From: an uncultured Muribaculaceae bacterium
GTDB taxonomy: Bacteria; Bacteroidota; Bacteroidia; Bacteroidales; Muribaculaceae
Length of the DNA: 64,000 nt
NCBI GenBank assembly: GCA_910584055.1
Contig: CAJTZS010000015.1
Location: forward strand, 1 to 64,000
Direction: 5' to 3'
In this document: piece by piece, positions 24,324 through 35,200 of the stretch
Numbering within the stretch: the stretch's first letter is position 1
Layout of the letters: each line of letters opens with the position of its first letter
Notes under the pieces: generated by a model
The model's database searches: none
Told to the model about the DNA's origin: nothing
The model's input: only the letters and a program-made list of their open reading frames with translations
Position numbers and translations under genes: made by a program

Positions 24324-26948
24324 ATGCTGACATCTAAAGAAATCAGAGAATCTTTTAAGAAATTTTTCGAGGAGAAGGGACACAAGATTGTTCCTTCTGC
24401 CCCCATGGTAATCAAGGATGACCCTACGTTGATGTTTACTAACGCCGGTATGAATCAGTTTAAGGATATTATTCTTGGCAATCGTCCGGCGGATGCTAAA
24501 CGAGTTACAGACTCTCAGAAATGTCTTCGTGTATCAGGCAAACATAATGACCTTGAGGAGGTAGGCCATGATACATACCACCATACAATGTTTGAAATGC
24601 TCGGGAACTGGAGTTTCGGAGATTATTTCAAAAAAGAGGCTATTGACTGGGCCTGGGAATATCTCACCGATGTCGTTAAGCTTGATCCAAACCGTCTTTA
24701 TGCCACCGTTTTTGAGGGCTACGCCCCGGAAGGTCTCGAAAGGGACAATGAAGCTGCTGGTTATTGGGAACAACATCTACCCTCTTCCCATATTATTAAT
24801 GGAAACCGTCACGATAATTTTTGGGAAATGGGTGAGACCGGACCTTGTGGCCCGTGTTCGGAGATTCATATCGACCTGAGAAGTGATGAAGAGCGTGCAA
24901 CGGTTGATGGTGCAACTCTTGTTAATAAGGACAATCCGCTTGTAATAGAGATTTGGAACCTTGTGTTTATGCAGTATAACCGCAAGGCCGACGGACATCT
25001 TGAGCCGCTTCCGGCAAAAGTAATAGATACCGGTATGGGCTTTGAACGTTTGTGCATGGCTCTCCAAGGGAAGAAATCCAATTACGATACAGATGTGTTC
25101 ACTCCGCTTATCAGTAAGATTTCCGAACTGTCAGGAAAAAAATACGGGATGGATTCAAAGATTGATGTCGCTATGAGAGTAGCTGCCGACCATGTCAGAA
25201 CGATTGCGTTCTCTATAGCAGATTCGCAGCTTCCTTCAAATGCAAAGGCGGGATACGTGATTCGCCGTATTCTCAGAAGGGCAGTCCGGTATGTCTATAC
25301 ATTCCTTGACCAGAAAGAGGCTTTCCTCTATAAACTCGTTGACACGCTTGTTGACCAGATGGGTGAGGCATATCCGGAACTTCCCGCCCAAAAAGAACTC
25401 ATTAAGAAAGTTATTAAGGAGGAGGAAGATTCATTCTTACGCACTCTTGATAACGGTATACATTTACTCGATTCATTTGTCAGGAAAGCGAAAGATTCCG
25501 GTAGCGACCGCCTTTTGGGTGAAGATGCCTTCGTGCTCTATGACACGTACGGATTCCCCCTTGACCTGACCGAGTTGATACTCCGTGAGCAAAATATGGA
25601 GCTGGATCGCGAAGGTTTCGACAATGAGATGAAGAAACAAAAAGATCGGGCTCGCAATGCTGCGGCCGTTGAGACAACCGACTGGGTAGAAGTGATGCCT
25701 GGAGAAGAGAAGTTTGTAGGGTATGATCTTACAGAGACAGATACACAGATTCTTCGTTATCGTAAGGTTAAGCAGAAGGGGAAAGAGTATTATCAAATAA
25801 TGCTTTCAAACACTCCTTTCTATGCCGAAATGGGTGGTCAGGTAGGAGACAAGGGAGTTCTTGTTTCGCCTGATGGCAAAAGTATTAAGATATTTGACAC
25901 GAAGAAGGAGAACAATGTCGGAGTTCATCTCTCATATGAATTGCCGGAGGATCCTTCAGCACGACTTGTTGCTAAAATTGACACGGAGGCACGGGACGCA
26001 ACATCCGCAAACCATTCCGCGACACATCTTTTACATGAAGCATTGAGAGAGGTGCTCGGCACGCATGTGGAACAGAAAGGATCTTTTGTTTCTCCCGAGA
26101 TTCTTCGTTTCGATTTTTCTCATTTCCAGAAAGTGTCGCCGGAAGAATTACGGAAGGTCGAGCATATTGTAAATGCCCGTATACGTAAGGCGATGCCTCT
26201 TGAAGAATGTCGTGAACTTCCGATAGCGCAGGCGCGAGAAATGGGAGCTATGGCATTGTTCGGAGAAAAATATGGAGATAAGGTTCGTGTAGTAAAATAT
26301 GGAAGCTCCATTGAACTTTGTGGAGGGACACATGTGTCCAATACCGGAAATATCGGTATGTTGCGTATACTTTCGGAAAGTTCTATCGCGGCCGGTATTC
26401 GACGTATCGAAGCAGTGACAGGTGTCGGTGTCGAAAATATAATTGACGACCTCCAGGATACGATAAAAGAGGTCGGCTCTCTCTTTGGCGGAGCTGTCGA
26501 TATAAAAATGGCAGTCAAAAAAGCTATAAATGAGAATACGGAACTCAAACATAAGGTAGAGGATTATGTTGCAGAGCATATTGCTAATCTTAGCAAGGAA
26601 ACTCTTGCATCCGCTAAAGAAATTAACGGAATCAAACTTGTTTCCCTCCGCGGAGTGCAAGTTCCGGATGTTGTTAAAAACGTTGCATTCACCGTCAGAA
26701 AGGAAAGTCCGAATCATACCGCGTTTATAGCAGCTACATTCTGCGATGGCAAGCCATTGTTGACTATAGCTCTCTCAGATGACCTTGTCAAAGAAGGTTT
26801 GAATGCCGGACAAATTGTCCGTGAGGCTGCCAAGCTTATTAAAGGCGGTGGCGGAGGACAGCCATTTTTCGCGCAGGCTGGCGGCAAGGATGTGGAAGGT
26901 CTCACTCTTGCAATGGATAAGATTTCCGAATTGCTGCATCTAAAATAA
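24324..26948 (+). CDS. alaS: Alanyl-tRNA synthetase
   Basis: 874 residues, full length. The class II catalytic domain includes FTNAGMNQFKD; the editing domain has the zinc motif NHSATHLLH with the later CGGTH; the C-terminal oligomerisation domain ends in GGGGGQP. It charges tRNA-Ala and edits mischarged Ser and Gly. It is transcribed from the compact promoter shared with the M23 gene, with a leader of only about 28 bases. The next gene starts 7 bases after its stop. Confidence 0.98.
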   Translation: MLTSKEIRESFKKFFEEKGHKIVPSAPMVIKDDPTLMFTNAGMNQFKDIILGNRPADAKRVTDSQKCLRVSGKHNDLEEVGHDTYHHTMFEMLGNWSFGDYFKKEAIDWAWEYLTDVVKLDPNRLYATVFEGYAPEGLERDNEAAGYWEQHLPSSHIINGNRHDNFWEMGETGPCGPCSEIHIDLRSDEERATVDGATLVNKDNPLVIEIWNLVFMQYNRKADGHLEPLPAKVIDTGMGFERLCMALQGKKSNYDTDVFTPLISKISELSGKKYGMDSKIDVAMRVAADHVRTIAFSIADSQLPSNAKAGYVIRRILRRAVRYVYTFLDQKEAFLYKLVDTLVDQMGEAYPELPAQKELIKKVIKEEEDSFLRTLDNGIHLLDSFVRKAKDSGSDRLLGEDAFVLYDTYGFPLDLTELILREQNMELDREGFDNEMKKQKDRARNAAAVETTDWVEVMPGEEKFVGYDLTETDTQILRYRKVKQKGKEYYQIMLSNTPFYAEMGGQVGDKGVLVSPDGKSIKIFDTKKENNVGVHLSYELPEDPSARLVAKIDTEARDATSANHSATHLLHEALREVLGTHVEQKGSFVSPEILRFDFSHFQKVSPEELRKVEHIVNARIRKAMPLEECRELPIAQAREMGAMALFGEKYGDKVRVVKYGSSIELCGGTHVSNTGNIGMLRILSESSIAAGIRRIEAVTGVGVENIIDDLQDTIKEVGSLFGGAVDIKMAVKKAINENTELKHKVEDYVAEHIANLSKETLASAKEINGIKLVSLRGVQVPDVVKNVAFTVRKESPNHTAFIAATFCDGKPLLTIALSDDLVKEGLNAGQIVREAAKLIKGGGGGQPFFAQAGGKDVEGLTLAMDKISELLHLK

Positions 26949-26955
26949 AGAAATT

Positions 26956-27447
26956 ATGAAAAAGCTTTTAGTATCGGTATTGGTGTCAGCGTGTTTTGCG
27001 GCTTGTGCGTATGCTGAAACTAATATTGTCATAGGTAAAGACACGAAGGTGTTTGAATCAGCTGTTGCTAAAGATGAATATGCAGCTGTAAATCAAAGTG
27101 ACAAACCGGTAATTCTCGTTGCGGGGATGGCGTTCTCTGTCAAGGAGCAGAAAGCCGGATGGTATGTTGTTGAGTATTCACCCGGTCTCAGGGGGATGGT
27201 GATGCAGAATGTCGTGGCGGATAATTCCGTTGTAAAAGCACCGTCAGCCGGAACCTACAAAGTGGTAAACAATCCATCCGAGACAGTAACGATTTTCAAC
27301 GACGGCAATAACTGGACACTAAAATCCGGTTCAAAAGTGTTATCCGGAAAAGGAGACGGTAAAGCGGTAATTTTCATGACATTTGTCAGGGAATATGAAA
27401 TATTCCCTGACAAATGTTTCCGGGAAGGCTGCTGTCTTCAACTATGA
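26956..27447 (+). CDS. Secreted SH3-like protein with altered C-terminus
   Basis: 163 residues as the frame stands. Signal peptide (residues 1-20, ending AYA-ET), then an SH3-like stretch (about 25-95; GWYVVEYSPGLRGMV) and a short beta-rich repeat (about 100-135). The last 25 residues are atypical (rich in Cys and charge). A perfect 18-base hairpin (27379-27396 and 27400-27417) sits at this point. The neighbouring frame downstream encodes a plausible native end, SGKAAVFNYDNSVTKFY, stopping at 27472. I infer a quasi-palindrome mutation that shifted the frame. It is co-transcribed with alaS. Confidence 0.75.
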   Translation: MKKLLVSVLVSACFAACAYAETNIVIGKDTKVFESAVAKDEYAAVNQSDKPVILVAGMAFSVKEQKAGWYVVEYSPGLRGMVMQNVVADNSVVKAPSAGTYKVVNNPSETVTIFNDGNNWTLKSGSKVLSGKGDGKAVIFMTFVREYEIFPDKCFREGCCLQL

Positions 27448-27479
27448 CAATTCAGTTACTAAATTTTACTAAAAAATTT

Positions 27480-27535
27480 TATACAACAATAAAGCGGATG
27501 TCCCCAAAAGGGGACATCCGCTTTATTGTTGTATA
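27480..27535. terminator. Bidirectional terminator
   Basis: A perfect hairpin with 26-base arms and an AAAA loop (27506-27509), between convergent genes. The minus-strand transcript is followed by AAAATTTTTT-type sequence, the plus strand by TTATTTTA. Confidence 0.92.
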
Positions 27536-27552
27536 ATTATTTTACTCTATAT

Positions 27553-29214
27553 CTACATGAATATCAGAATAAGCAGCTGTGCTATTACTACTCGTGAGAA
27601 CATGGCAATCGGGTATACCGTGGCATAACTTACGGCAGGATTGTCTCCCGGAATTGTGTCATTGGCATAATTTAAAGCCATAGGATTCGCCATAGCGCCG
27701 CAAAGCATCCCGCAGGTGGATCCAAAATCCAGTTTTGAAAGCCTCAGCGAAATGAGAGCCATTATTATGACAGGTATTGTCGTTACAATAAATCCAAGCC
27801 CAATCCATAGCAGACCGTCACCTGTCATGATCGTATCTATAAAATGTGCTCCGGAGTCAAGGCCAAGACATGCAAGGAACAGGGAAAGCCCTATTCCGCG
27901 AAGCATAAGATTAGCACTTCGGGTTGTATATGTGACCATCTGAAAATTAGGGCCGAAGCGTCCCATGAGGATGCCTACTATTATAGGTCCTCCTGCAAGT
28001 CCTAATTTGACAGGGGCACTAATGCCCGGAATAGCAATCGGGATTGAACCTAACAGCAGACCAAGCACAACTCCTACGAAAATTACTGCAAGATTAGGAT
28101 CCTTGAGTTTGGTTGCAGTGTTTCCGACAACTTCAGCTACCTTGTTGATCTGCCGTTCCTTACCGACAACTGTGAGCCGGTCGCCAAGCTGAAGCACAAG
28201 ACTTGGAGTTGCAAGAAGAATAATACCGCTACGGCTTACTCTGGTGATATTGATGCCGTAATTGTTCCGAAGACGTAGGCTTCCAAGTTTTTTGCCGTTA
28301 AGTTCAGGTTTGCTTATTATAAGATGCTTGGATGTCAAGGAGCTATCAATTTTATTCCAATCTATATCACCCGTGTTCCAGTCGCGGCTCTCATGTTCAC
28401 CAAACAATACTGTTAGAGCCTTGACATCAGCTTCGGTAGTAATGACCATCAAACGGTCGTTTTCATTGACTTCCATATCGGATGTCGGGATGCTGACTGC
28501 TCCATCTCTCCATAAACGCGATATTACAAACTTTACAGGAGTGATACCTGCGATATCCTTTATGCTCTTACCGTATATCGCCGGATTTTTTACTTGAAAA
28601 GTGGCTATGAACGTATTGTGATCATCATCGGAGACACTGAATGATAAATCAGAATCCTTTACAGCCAGTTTACGGACAATTATTATTGCAAGAATGACAC
28701 CCACAACACCGAGTGGATATGTCACAGCGCAACTTAAGGCCGCGCCGTTGGCTGAGATGCCAAGCTGTTGCAAAGCCTGTTGCGCGGCACCAAGTGCAGG
28801 TGTATTTGTTGTAGCTCCGCTGATTATGCCTGTCATGTCCGACATGGGCACGCTGAAGAGATAACTTAAACCTATTGCTACAGCTGTGCCTAACAGAACC
28901 GTGGCAAGTCCGAGGGAATTTAATTTTATCCCTCCCTGTCGAAAGGAACTGAAAAATCCCGGCCCGACCTTGAGACCCAACTCATAGATGAAGAGGATCA
29001 GGCCGAAACTTTGTGCAAAATTCAACATTCCGGGATCGATTGAAAAACCGAGATATCCGGCAAGAATACCTGCGAAAAATACCCATGTAACTCCCAATGA
29101 GATTCCGCATATATGAATCTTGCCCAAACCAAGGCCTACCGCAATTATAACAGAAATGACAATAACGGCCTGCACTGCCGAATGCTCAAATAAAATACTT
29201 TCTATCCAGTCCAT
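27553..29214 (-). CDS. AspT/YidE-type membrane antiporter with TrkA-C domains (paralogue 2)
   Basis: 553 residues, with the same plan as the protein at 20975: two membrane duplication domains around two TrkA-C domains. The two proteins share long motifs (GISLGVT, FGLILFI, VGPGFFSSF, YPLGVVG). The start codon is about one base after the predicted transcription start, so the mRNA may be leaderless. It stands alone between alaS and sprA. Substrate unknown; the duplication suggests two related substrates or conditions. Confidence 0.9.
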   Translation of the reverse strand: MDWIESILFEHSAVQAVIVISVIIAVGLGLGKIHICGISLGVTWVFFAGILAGYLGFSIDPGMLNFAQSFGLILFIYELGLKVGPGFFSSFRQGGIKLNSLGLATVLLGTAVAIGLSYLFSVPMSDMTGIISGATTNTPALGAAQQALQQLGISANGAALSCAVTYPLGVVGVILAIIIVRKLAVKDSDLSFSVSDDDHNTFIATFQVKNPAIYGKSIKDIAGITPVKFVISRLWRDGAVSIPTSDMEVNENDRLMVITTEADVKALTVLFGEHESRDWNTGDIDWNKIDSSLTSKHLIISKPELNGKKLGSLRLRNNYGINITRVSRSGIILLATPSLVLQLGDRLTVVGKERQINKVAEVVGNTATKLKDPNLAVIFVGVVLGLLLGSIPIAIPGISAPVKLGLAGGPIIVGILMGRFGPNFQMVTYTTRSANLMLRGIGLSLFLACLGLDSGAHFIDTIMTGDGLLWIGLGFIVTTIPVIIMALISLRLSKLDFGSTCGMLCGAMANPMALNYANDTIPGDNPAVSYATVYPIAMFSRVVIAQLLILIFM

Positions 29215-29218
29215 TTTG

Positions 29219-29226
29219 CAAAATTA
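29219..29226 (-). promoter_or_regulatory. Promoter -7 box of the second AspT-like transporter
   Basis: TAATTTTG on the minus strand, exact consensus, ending 5 bases before the ATG. The best -33 TTG is 23 bases upstream, which is a little far. Confidence 0.5.
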
Positions 29227-29275
29227 CAAAAAAGGCGTAACTAAATTGACAACTTGGCAACGATTTTTGATTCTA

Positions 29276-32200
29276 TCAGCGGGCAAGGGACACGTTTACC
29301 GCAATCCCATAATTGGAATTGGAAGTCGGGTAAGATGAACTTGACACAAGCGGCGTGTTGACCTGATGATCGAAGAATGCAGACAGAGTGATGCGTTTAC
29401 TCAAGATATAACTTGCCATAAAGTTGACGGAGAATGTGCGCGTTCCGTTTGTGGCCTGCGTAAATGCCGTTTCTATACGCCTGATAAGAGATTGGTTGTT
29501 GGAGAGCGCAAGGTCAAGGTTTACGGAAAGGTCATTCGACACGCCTCCTTGCCTGCTCCCAATTTTAAGAATCTTGTTGAAATTGGCGATTTTGTATCCT
29601 GCGCCTACAGATAGCTGTTTACTTGTCGTTTCTACAATCTGACCTGCCGATGTGTTAAGATTCAACGTGCGGGCATCGCGATATTCAGCGTTGAAGGTCA
29701 TGTCATTGAACAATGTCACTTTAACACCTAAGAGGGGTGCGAATTTTTCAGTTATTGCCACAGATGTGATATTGAATGGCGATGACGGTATAGGCATTCC
29801 TGTCTGCTCATTCAGTATGAATCCACGATCACCTCCAACGCTAACCCAATTCATGAAGCTTGAATATGATCCGACTGAGTATGTGCACTGATATGCATGG
29901 GTAAGGGTAAAAGCCTTAAACCATTTCTGGAGGTTGCCTAATTTTATAAGGCCATCGTAAGTCACCCTCCAGTTCGGCCGCATCGCGCTCAATCCCTCGA
30001 AGTGTTTAAGACTGATTTTTTCCGGGCTGGTTCCGCTATAGGCTGCGAGGAAGGCTGGAATCAACACATCTGAACTGGTTGCGCTGACTCCGCCTTGTTC
30101 AGATGTATATGGGGTTCCTGCGAGTGGTGACCCCTCAAGGAAACCGGTTGAAGGATACTGGATGCCCTGATATGATGCCTCTACCCTGCTCGCCACCCTT
30201 GGTATATATTCCAGGAAGCGGTTGAATGATTCCGAGGAATACCCGTCTTCCGCTTTTGAATTTTTCATTGCCGACATAACCGCTACATGGGTGCGCATAT
30301 ATGAACCGGTGTATGAAGTCGGCATACCCGCGTACATGAATTGCATTTGCTCTGTTCTGGAATCTGTTAGATTTGATGTCAAAAGGATCTTCAATCCTTT
30401 TATGGGTTCAAGGTTCAATTCAAAATTGAATTCCTTGCTGTTTGTCCATAGTGCAGGAGATACCTGGTCTGATTCTGTGATAAGCCAACCTCTGTCGAGT
30501 GCTTTGTCTACATAGTCTTTCCCGTAGAGTCCGAATGCAAAATCAAGACCGGGCGACATTGGTCCGTGTGACAATGATTGACCGAACACATTTCCGACGT
30601 TGGGCGAAAATAAAGGAAGGTTTAATGAATGACCGCTGCGCCAACGGAATGACAGAGACCTCGGCATCATGAGGAACCGCAGGCTGTATTCTGCAAACTC
30701 GCTGGCAAAATTCTTTTTTTCGTTTTTATTTTCACGTACTGTTATTTTCACAGTCTGAGAACCTCTGTCAAGAATCTCAACGGTATTTTCATCAATAATT
30801 TTGTAATTGAGTTTCTTGGGTTGACCGTTAGCCACAGCAGCAAAGCGTATTTTTTTAGTCTTGAGGTTGTGTTTTACCAAGGTTGTTGTATCTGGAGACA
30901 GCGTGAATGCCCTTTCAAACTTTTTCTCTCTCTGACGTGAGGAGCTATTCCGGGAGTTGTTACTGCGGGCGCTTGAAGAAGAAGAGAAACGTTTATTTAT
31001 CTTCTGTAGGTATTTTGATTTATTGAAAAGGGTTTCAAAGTTAAGACGCGCATCTGCGTTCCATGTGGTCTGGTTTTGTATTGTGTTGCCAAGATACAAG
31101 CCCTCTACCGTCGCGCCTTTGTCCCAACGGTATACGGAATTGTATGTTACAGACCCGGAAAGGTAATCAAGAACCGGAATGCGATTGAAAGGAGCGCGAT
31201 ATGTCCCGGTAAATGTCTGGTTATAATTCCATGGAGTGCCGAGGTGTCTGATCGATGACAATACCGTATCTTTCCATTGTTCATATTTGTCTGCAAAAAG
31301 CCTGCGGTTCACCGCTCCAAGGGTTTCTTCAATCCTGGCTGTAGTATTGCTTGAGAAAGTCAGACTTAACGACTTTATCAGATTCCAGGTAATGCTGAAC
31401 TGACGATCCCATATAAAATTCTTGCTGACCTGCACCGGGAGTTGGAAATCAACATCAACCTCACTGCGGGTCTGCTGTTCGTAATAATAACGATGCATCC
31501 CCGTATAGAATGTAAGGTTATTGAATAGCCAGTTTACTTCCCACTCCCGGAAAAATTTTGCTGTTTTACTTTTCCCTTTTATCCAAGCAAACGGTTTCAG
31601 CGGCTTGATATAGGGTGAATATGAATATTGGAAACTTCCCCGGTAATCATTCGTGTTTTCATATTCAGTTGTCGGGTCTATATTTTTCTGTTTGTTGTAA
31701 GAGAAAGAGAGGGTAAAGTTTGCCGGATCCCAAGGCATGGGATTTTTGCTTTGCACATTGAATTTAAAATTAGATATAGAGAAACTTTCCACGGTTTTTT
31801 TCGTTACAGCATAATTCTTGATGGAATCTTTTTCATGTTTTGTCTGAACGGCATCAAGAGCTTCCTTAAGCAGGATGTCCTGGTCGAGAGGATTGTACTT
31901 GGGAGTTACAGTCTCTTGCGATTTGGAGAAATATATCGGAGCGGAAAGTTTGGCTTTCTCGGGAAGGAATTTACCAAGATCTCCTTGAACGGCAATGTTG
32001 TATTGTTCATAATCTTCCATTCTACGTGATTTCAGAGGCTGGTCCACGGCACCGAAGCCGGAAGTTTCTTTGTGTGCGGAGAAATTCACCATGGCAATAT
32101 CACTCATGGCGAGGTTGACATTTGCGTTTGCCGCCCAACCTCCCGATTCATTGAAATCAGTGACCTTTAGCTCATTCACCCATACATTTCCGTCTTTAAC

Positions 32201-35200
32201 GCTATTTGACCTGTTTCTGATACCTATGAGCATGACGCGGACATCACTGAGACTCGGATTCCCGAGCACGGCAACTGTGTTCTGAACATTTTCGGGGTCA
32301 TGGCCTGTGTAGAGAATCGTATAGCCAACACCGTCCAAATTCGCACTTTTGTCTCTGTTCCTTGCCGTTTTTAACGTTGTAAAAACATCCAGCGGTATAT
32401 TAAGGTAATTGGCAAGCGGCCATACGCGTGCTCGTTCTGCGGAATTGAAATTATTGTAGTGGCCCGGAGGAGTAAGCTCAAGAGGAATTTCATATTCGTA
32501 ATAATTGTTTTTTACGTCGGAACCAAGCCTGATGAATATAGAAAGGTCCCCGTTGCGCAGTGATGTAGCGTTGTCGATAAGGGCCTCTGCATGTACCCAC
32601 ATCTGGAGACGCTTATATATACGCATGTCAAGCTGTGTGTTTTTATATATCCCACGGGCATCACCTGGCTGCAATCCCTTAACTGTGATGGAAAGGGATT
32701 GCTCGTTAAGCTGTGTGGCCTGAGATTGCCCAGGATCCTGAATACGGTCAACGCCCGGTGGCAATACATAGTTCACCGGTGTTCTCGCGGAGTTCTCCTC
32801 TATGTTGACAACTGTCATGTCAATTTCACCCTCCGCCGGGGAATCGTTGCGGCTGTTAAGGTTAAACCCATAGTCGCGCCACTCCCCTCTTACAAGTTCA
32901 AGCGTTGCGAACCTCAGGTGTGTGGTTTCCTTAAATCCGGTCATGAACATTCTTGCAAATCTCACAGTGGAGAAATCATTGATGCCCCCGACTATTTTCT
33001 CCGGTGCACTCAATGGTATCTTGAACTGATACCATACCGCATCTTGCGGCCCGGCAGGTGTGTTGACCCTTTTCTCTACCTTGTCGGTAACGTAATTCTT
33101 TCCGACCTCAAGATCTTCGGGACGAATGGAAACTTTGTATTGGAAGTATCTTTCATACTCATTGAGCGTGTTGTCCTGATTTATATCTTCCACGTCCGGT
33201 ACGGCGCGTGCCGACTGATATTGGGGATTGTCAGATTGGTCAGGTGAAAGGGAATTGCCTTCAACCCCGTTATAACGCTTATACCGTTCCAGAATATCCG
33301 CTCTATGCTCATCGTAGTAAGGTGACCGGAAGAAATGATAATTGTCACCGGCAGGATCGTTCATAGGCGAAAACGGATCCTGCTGCATATCAGCAATAAC
33401 GGTTGGAGAGAGTTTTCCCCGCAACTTATCAAGGTAGTCACGATATGAAGGGAATGAAAACTCTTCGTCATTCTTAAGTCCGTCCAGACCTACATCCTGC
33501 GTCGGACGTGCATTGGCTGCATTCTCAAAGGCGTAAGTGAGTGAATTCTGACGCGACACCTTTCCCCATGCTGTTTCAGCTATGAACTCATTATTGCCGT
33601 CGATTGGAAGTCCGTTCTCATAACTCTTCATCCCGTCTTTAAGTATATCCTCGCTGATTTCTCCAAAGTTGAAATAAAGGTCTCCCCCCTCAGTGTTTGG
33701 ATTATCGGGGTCAAGGAACGGGTCCATCATCCAGAACTGGATGTATTCAACATTGGATGTTTCAAAGTTGGTATTATCCATCTTGCGCATAATACCGCCC
33801 CAACGTTTCTCCGGCTGAAGCAGATTGCCCTGTTCGTCGATTCTATCGGCATCGAGGTTGTATGGACCTCTTTCTTTTGGATAGAAAGAAAGGTTTAGAG
33901 TCTGTATGTAGTTTGCCTCGCCGTAGTTGAGGTCACGATACGGAAATATTTCATCAATCTTGACTTCCCTTACATAAGGATTTGAAAGCATGCTCGGATC
34001 ATTTTTCATATATCCGGGCACCATGGAGGAGTTCTTCTGTGTCCATAGACGATCGATATAATACCATGCAAGCAGCGACCGGTTCTTGCCATAATCTACA
34101 TTATTACTGAGCTTCGCTTCCGGGAAGAGGGCGTCTGCTCCTCCGTCATAAGGAGTAGACGCAAGGAACCATGAATATGGCGAACGCAAGTCTATTCCTG
34201 TCTGTGTCGCTTCAAAGTCATCTATATAGCTTGATCCTTTGTTGGAGCCGCTTTTTTGTTTATGTGGAACAAGCTGCGCAAATTCAGCACTTACATTAAT
34301 CCGAGATGGAGCGGTAGCATTCACTGTGGGGATCTTGTTGAGCAGATTGGTGAGCCACATAAACTCTTTATTGTAACTTAGGTTGAGTCCCCACATAGTG
34401 TTATTGATTACCTCCTCACCGATATTCACTTTTTCAGTGAGAGCCTTTTCCGAAAAATGCAGGATGGTTCCTCCGAGGGTAAAATCTTTATTGAAACGAT
34501 ACTGCGCATCGAGTCCGAGCAAAGTCTTTCTTTGCATCGAGAACATAGACTGATTCTCGAGGGTTACGCTGACATTCGTGCCTGAATCTATTATGCTCTG
34601 GTTGGTGATTGTGACTATTCCCATTGAATAATCCACAGTATAGTCACTGTTTTCAGTGAGCACAACTCCGCCCGCCATCACCACGACTGACCCTCTCGGT
34701 ACATTCATGGCGTTAAGACGTATTTGAGCGCCATTTGAAGCTTGGTACTCACCTACAAGTGAGAATTTATTTTTGTCAGCGAATTGCTGCGCCACGACTA
34801 ATGTTGAATCATATAGCTCTTTATAAACGTATTGTGACGCAATAGCCGGGTTTCCTATTTTCCTTTCAAGATGTGCGCCAAAGGGTTCGGCAACAGGGAA
34901 TATTATTTTACCGGATGACGACTGCACGGTATAGCCCTCTACATAGTCAAAGAAACCATCTGAATTTGACTCTTGGTTTGAATCGATACGGTCAAGATTC
35001 ATGACTTGCAGAAGTGGTTGGTTTGATATGGCCCCGACAGGGAGATAATTGATTTCTGTGCCGGTGGTGTCGCTCAAGAATTTGATGTTCAATTTGAAAT
35101 TCTTGCTCTGTAACTGGTATGCGCCAAGAGAATAGACATTCTTCATCATAAGACGCCACATGGGAAGACGCGGAGAGACTGTTGCGCTTCTAAGCATTTT

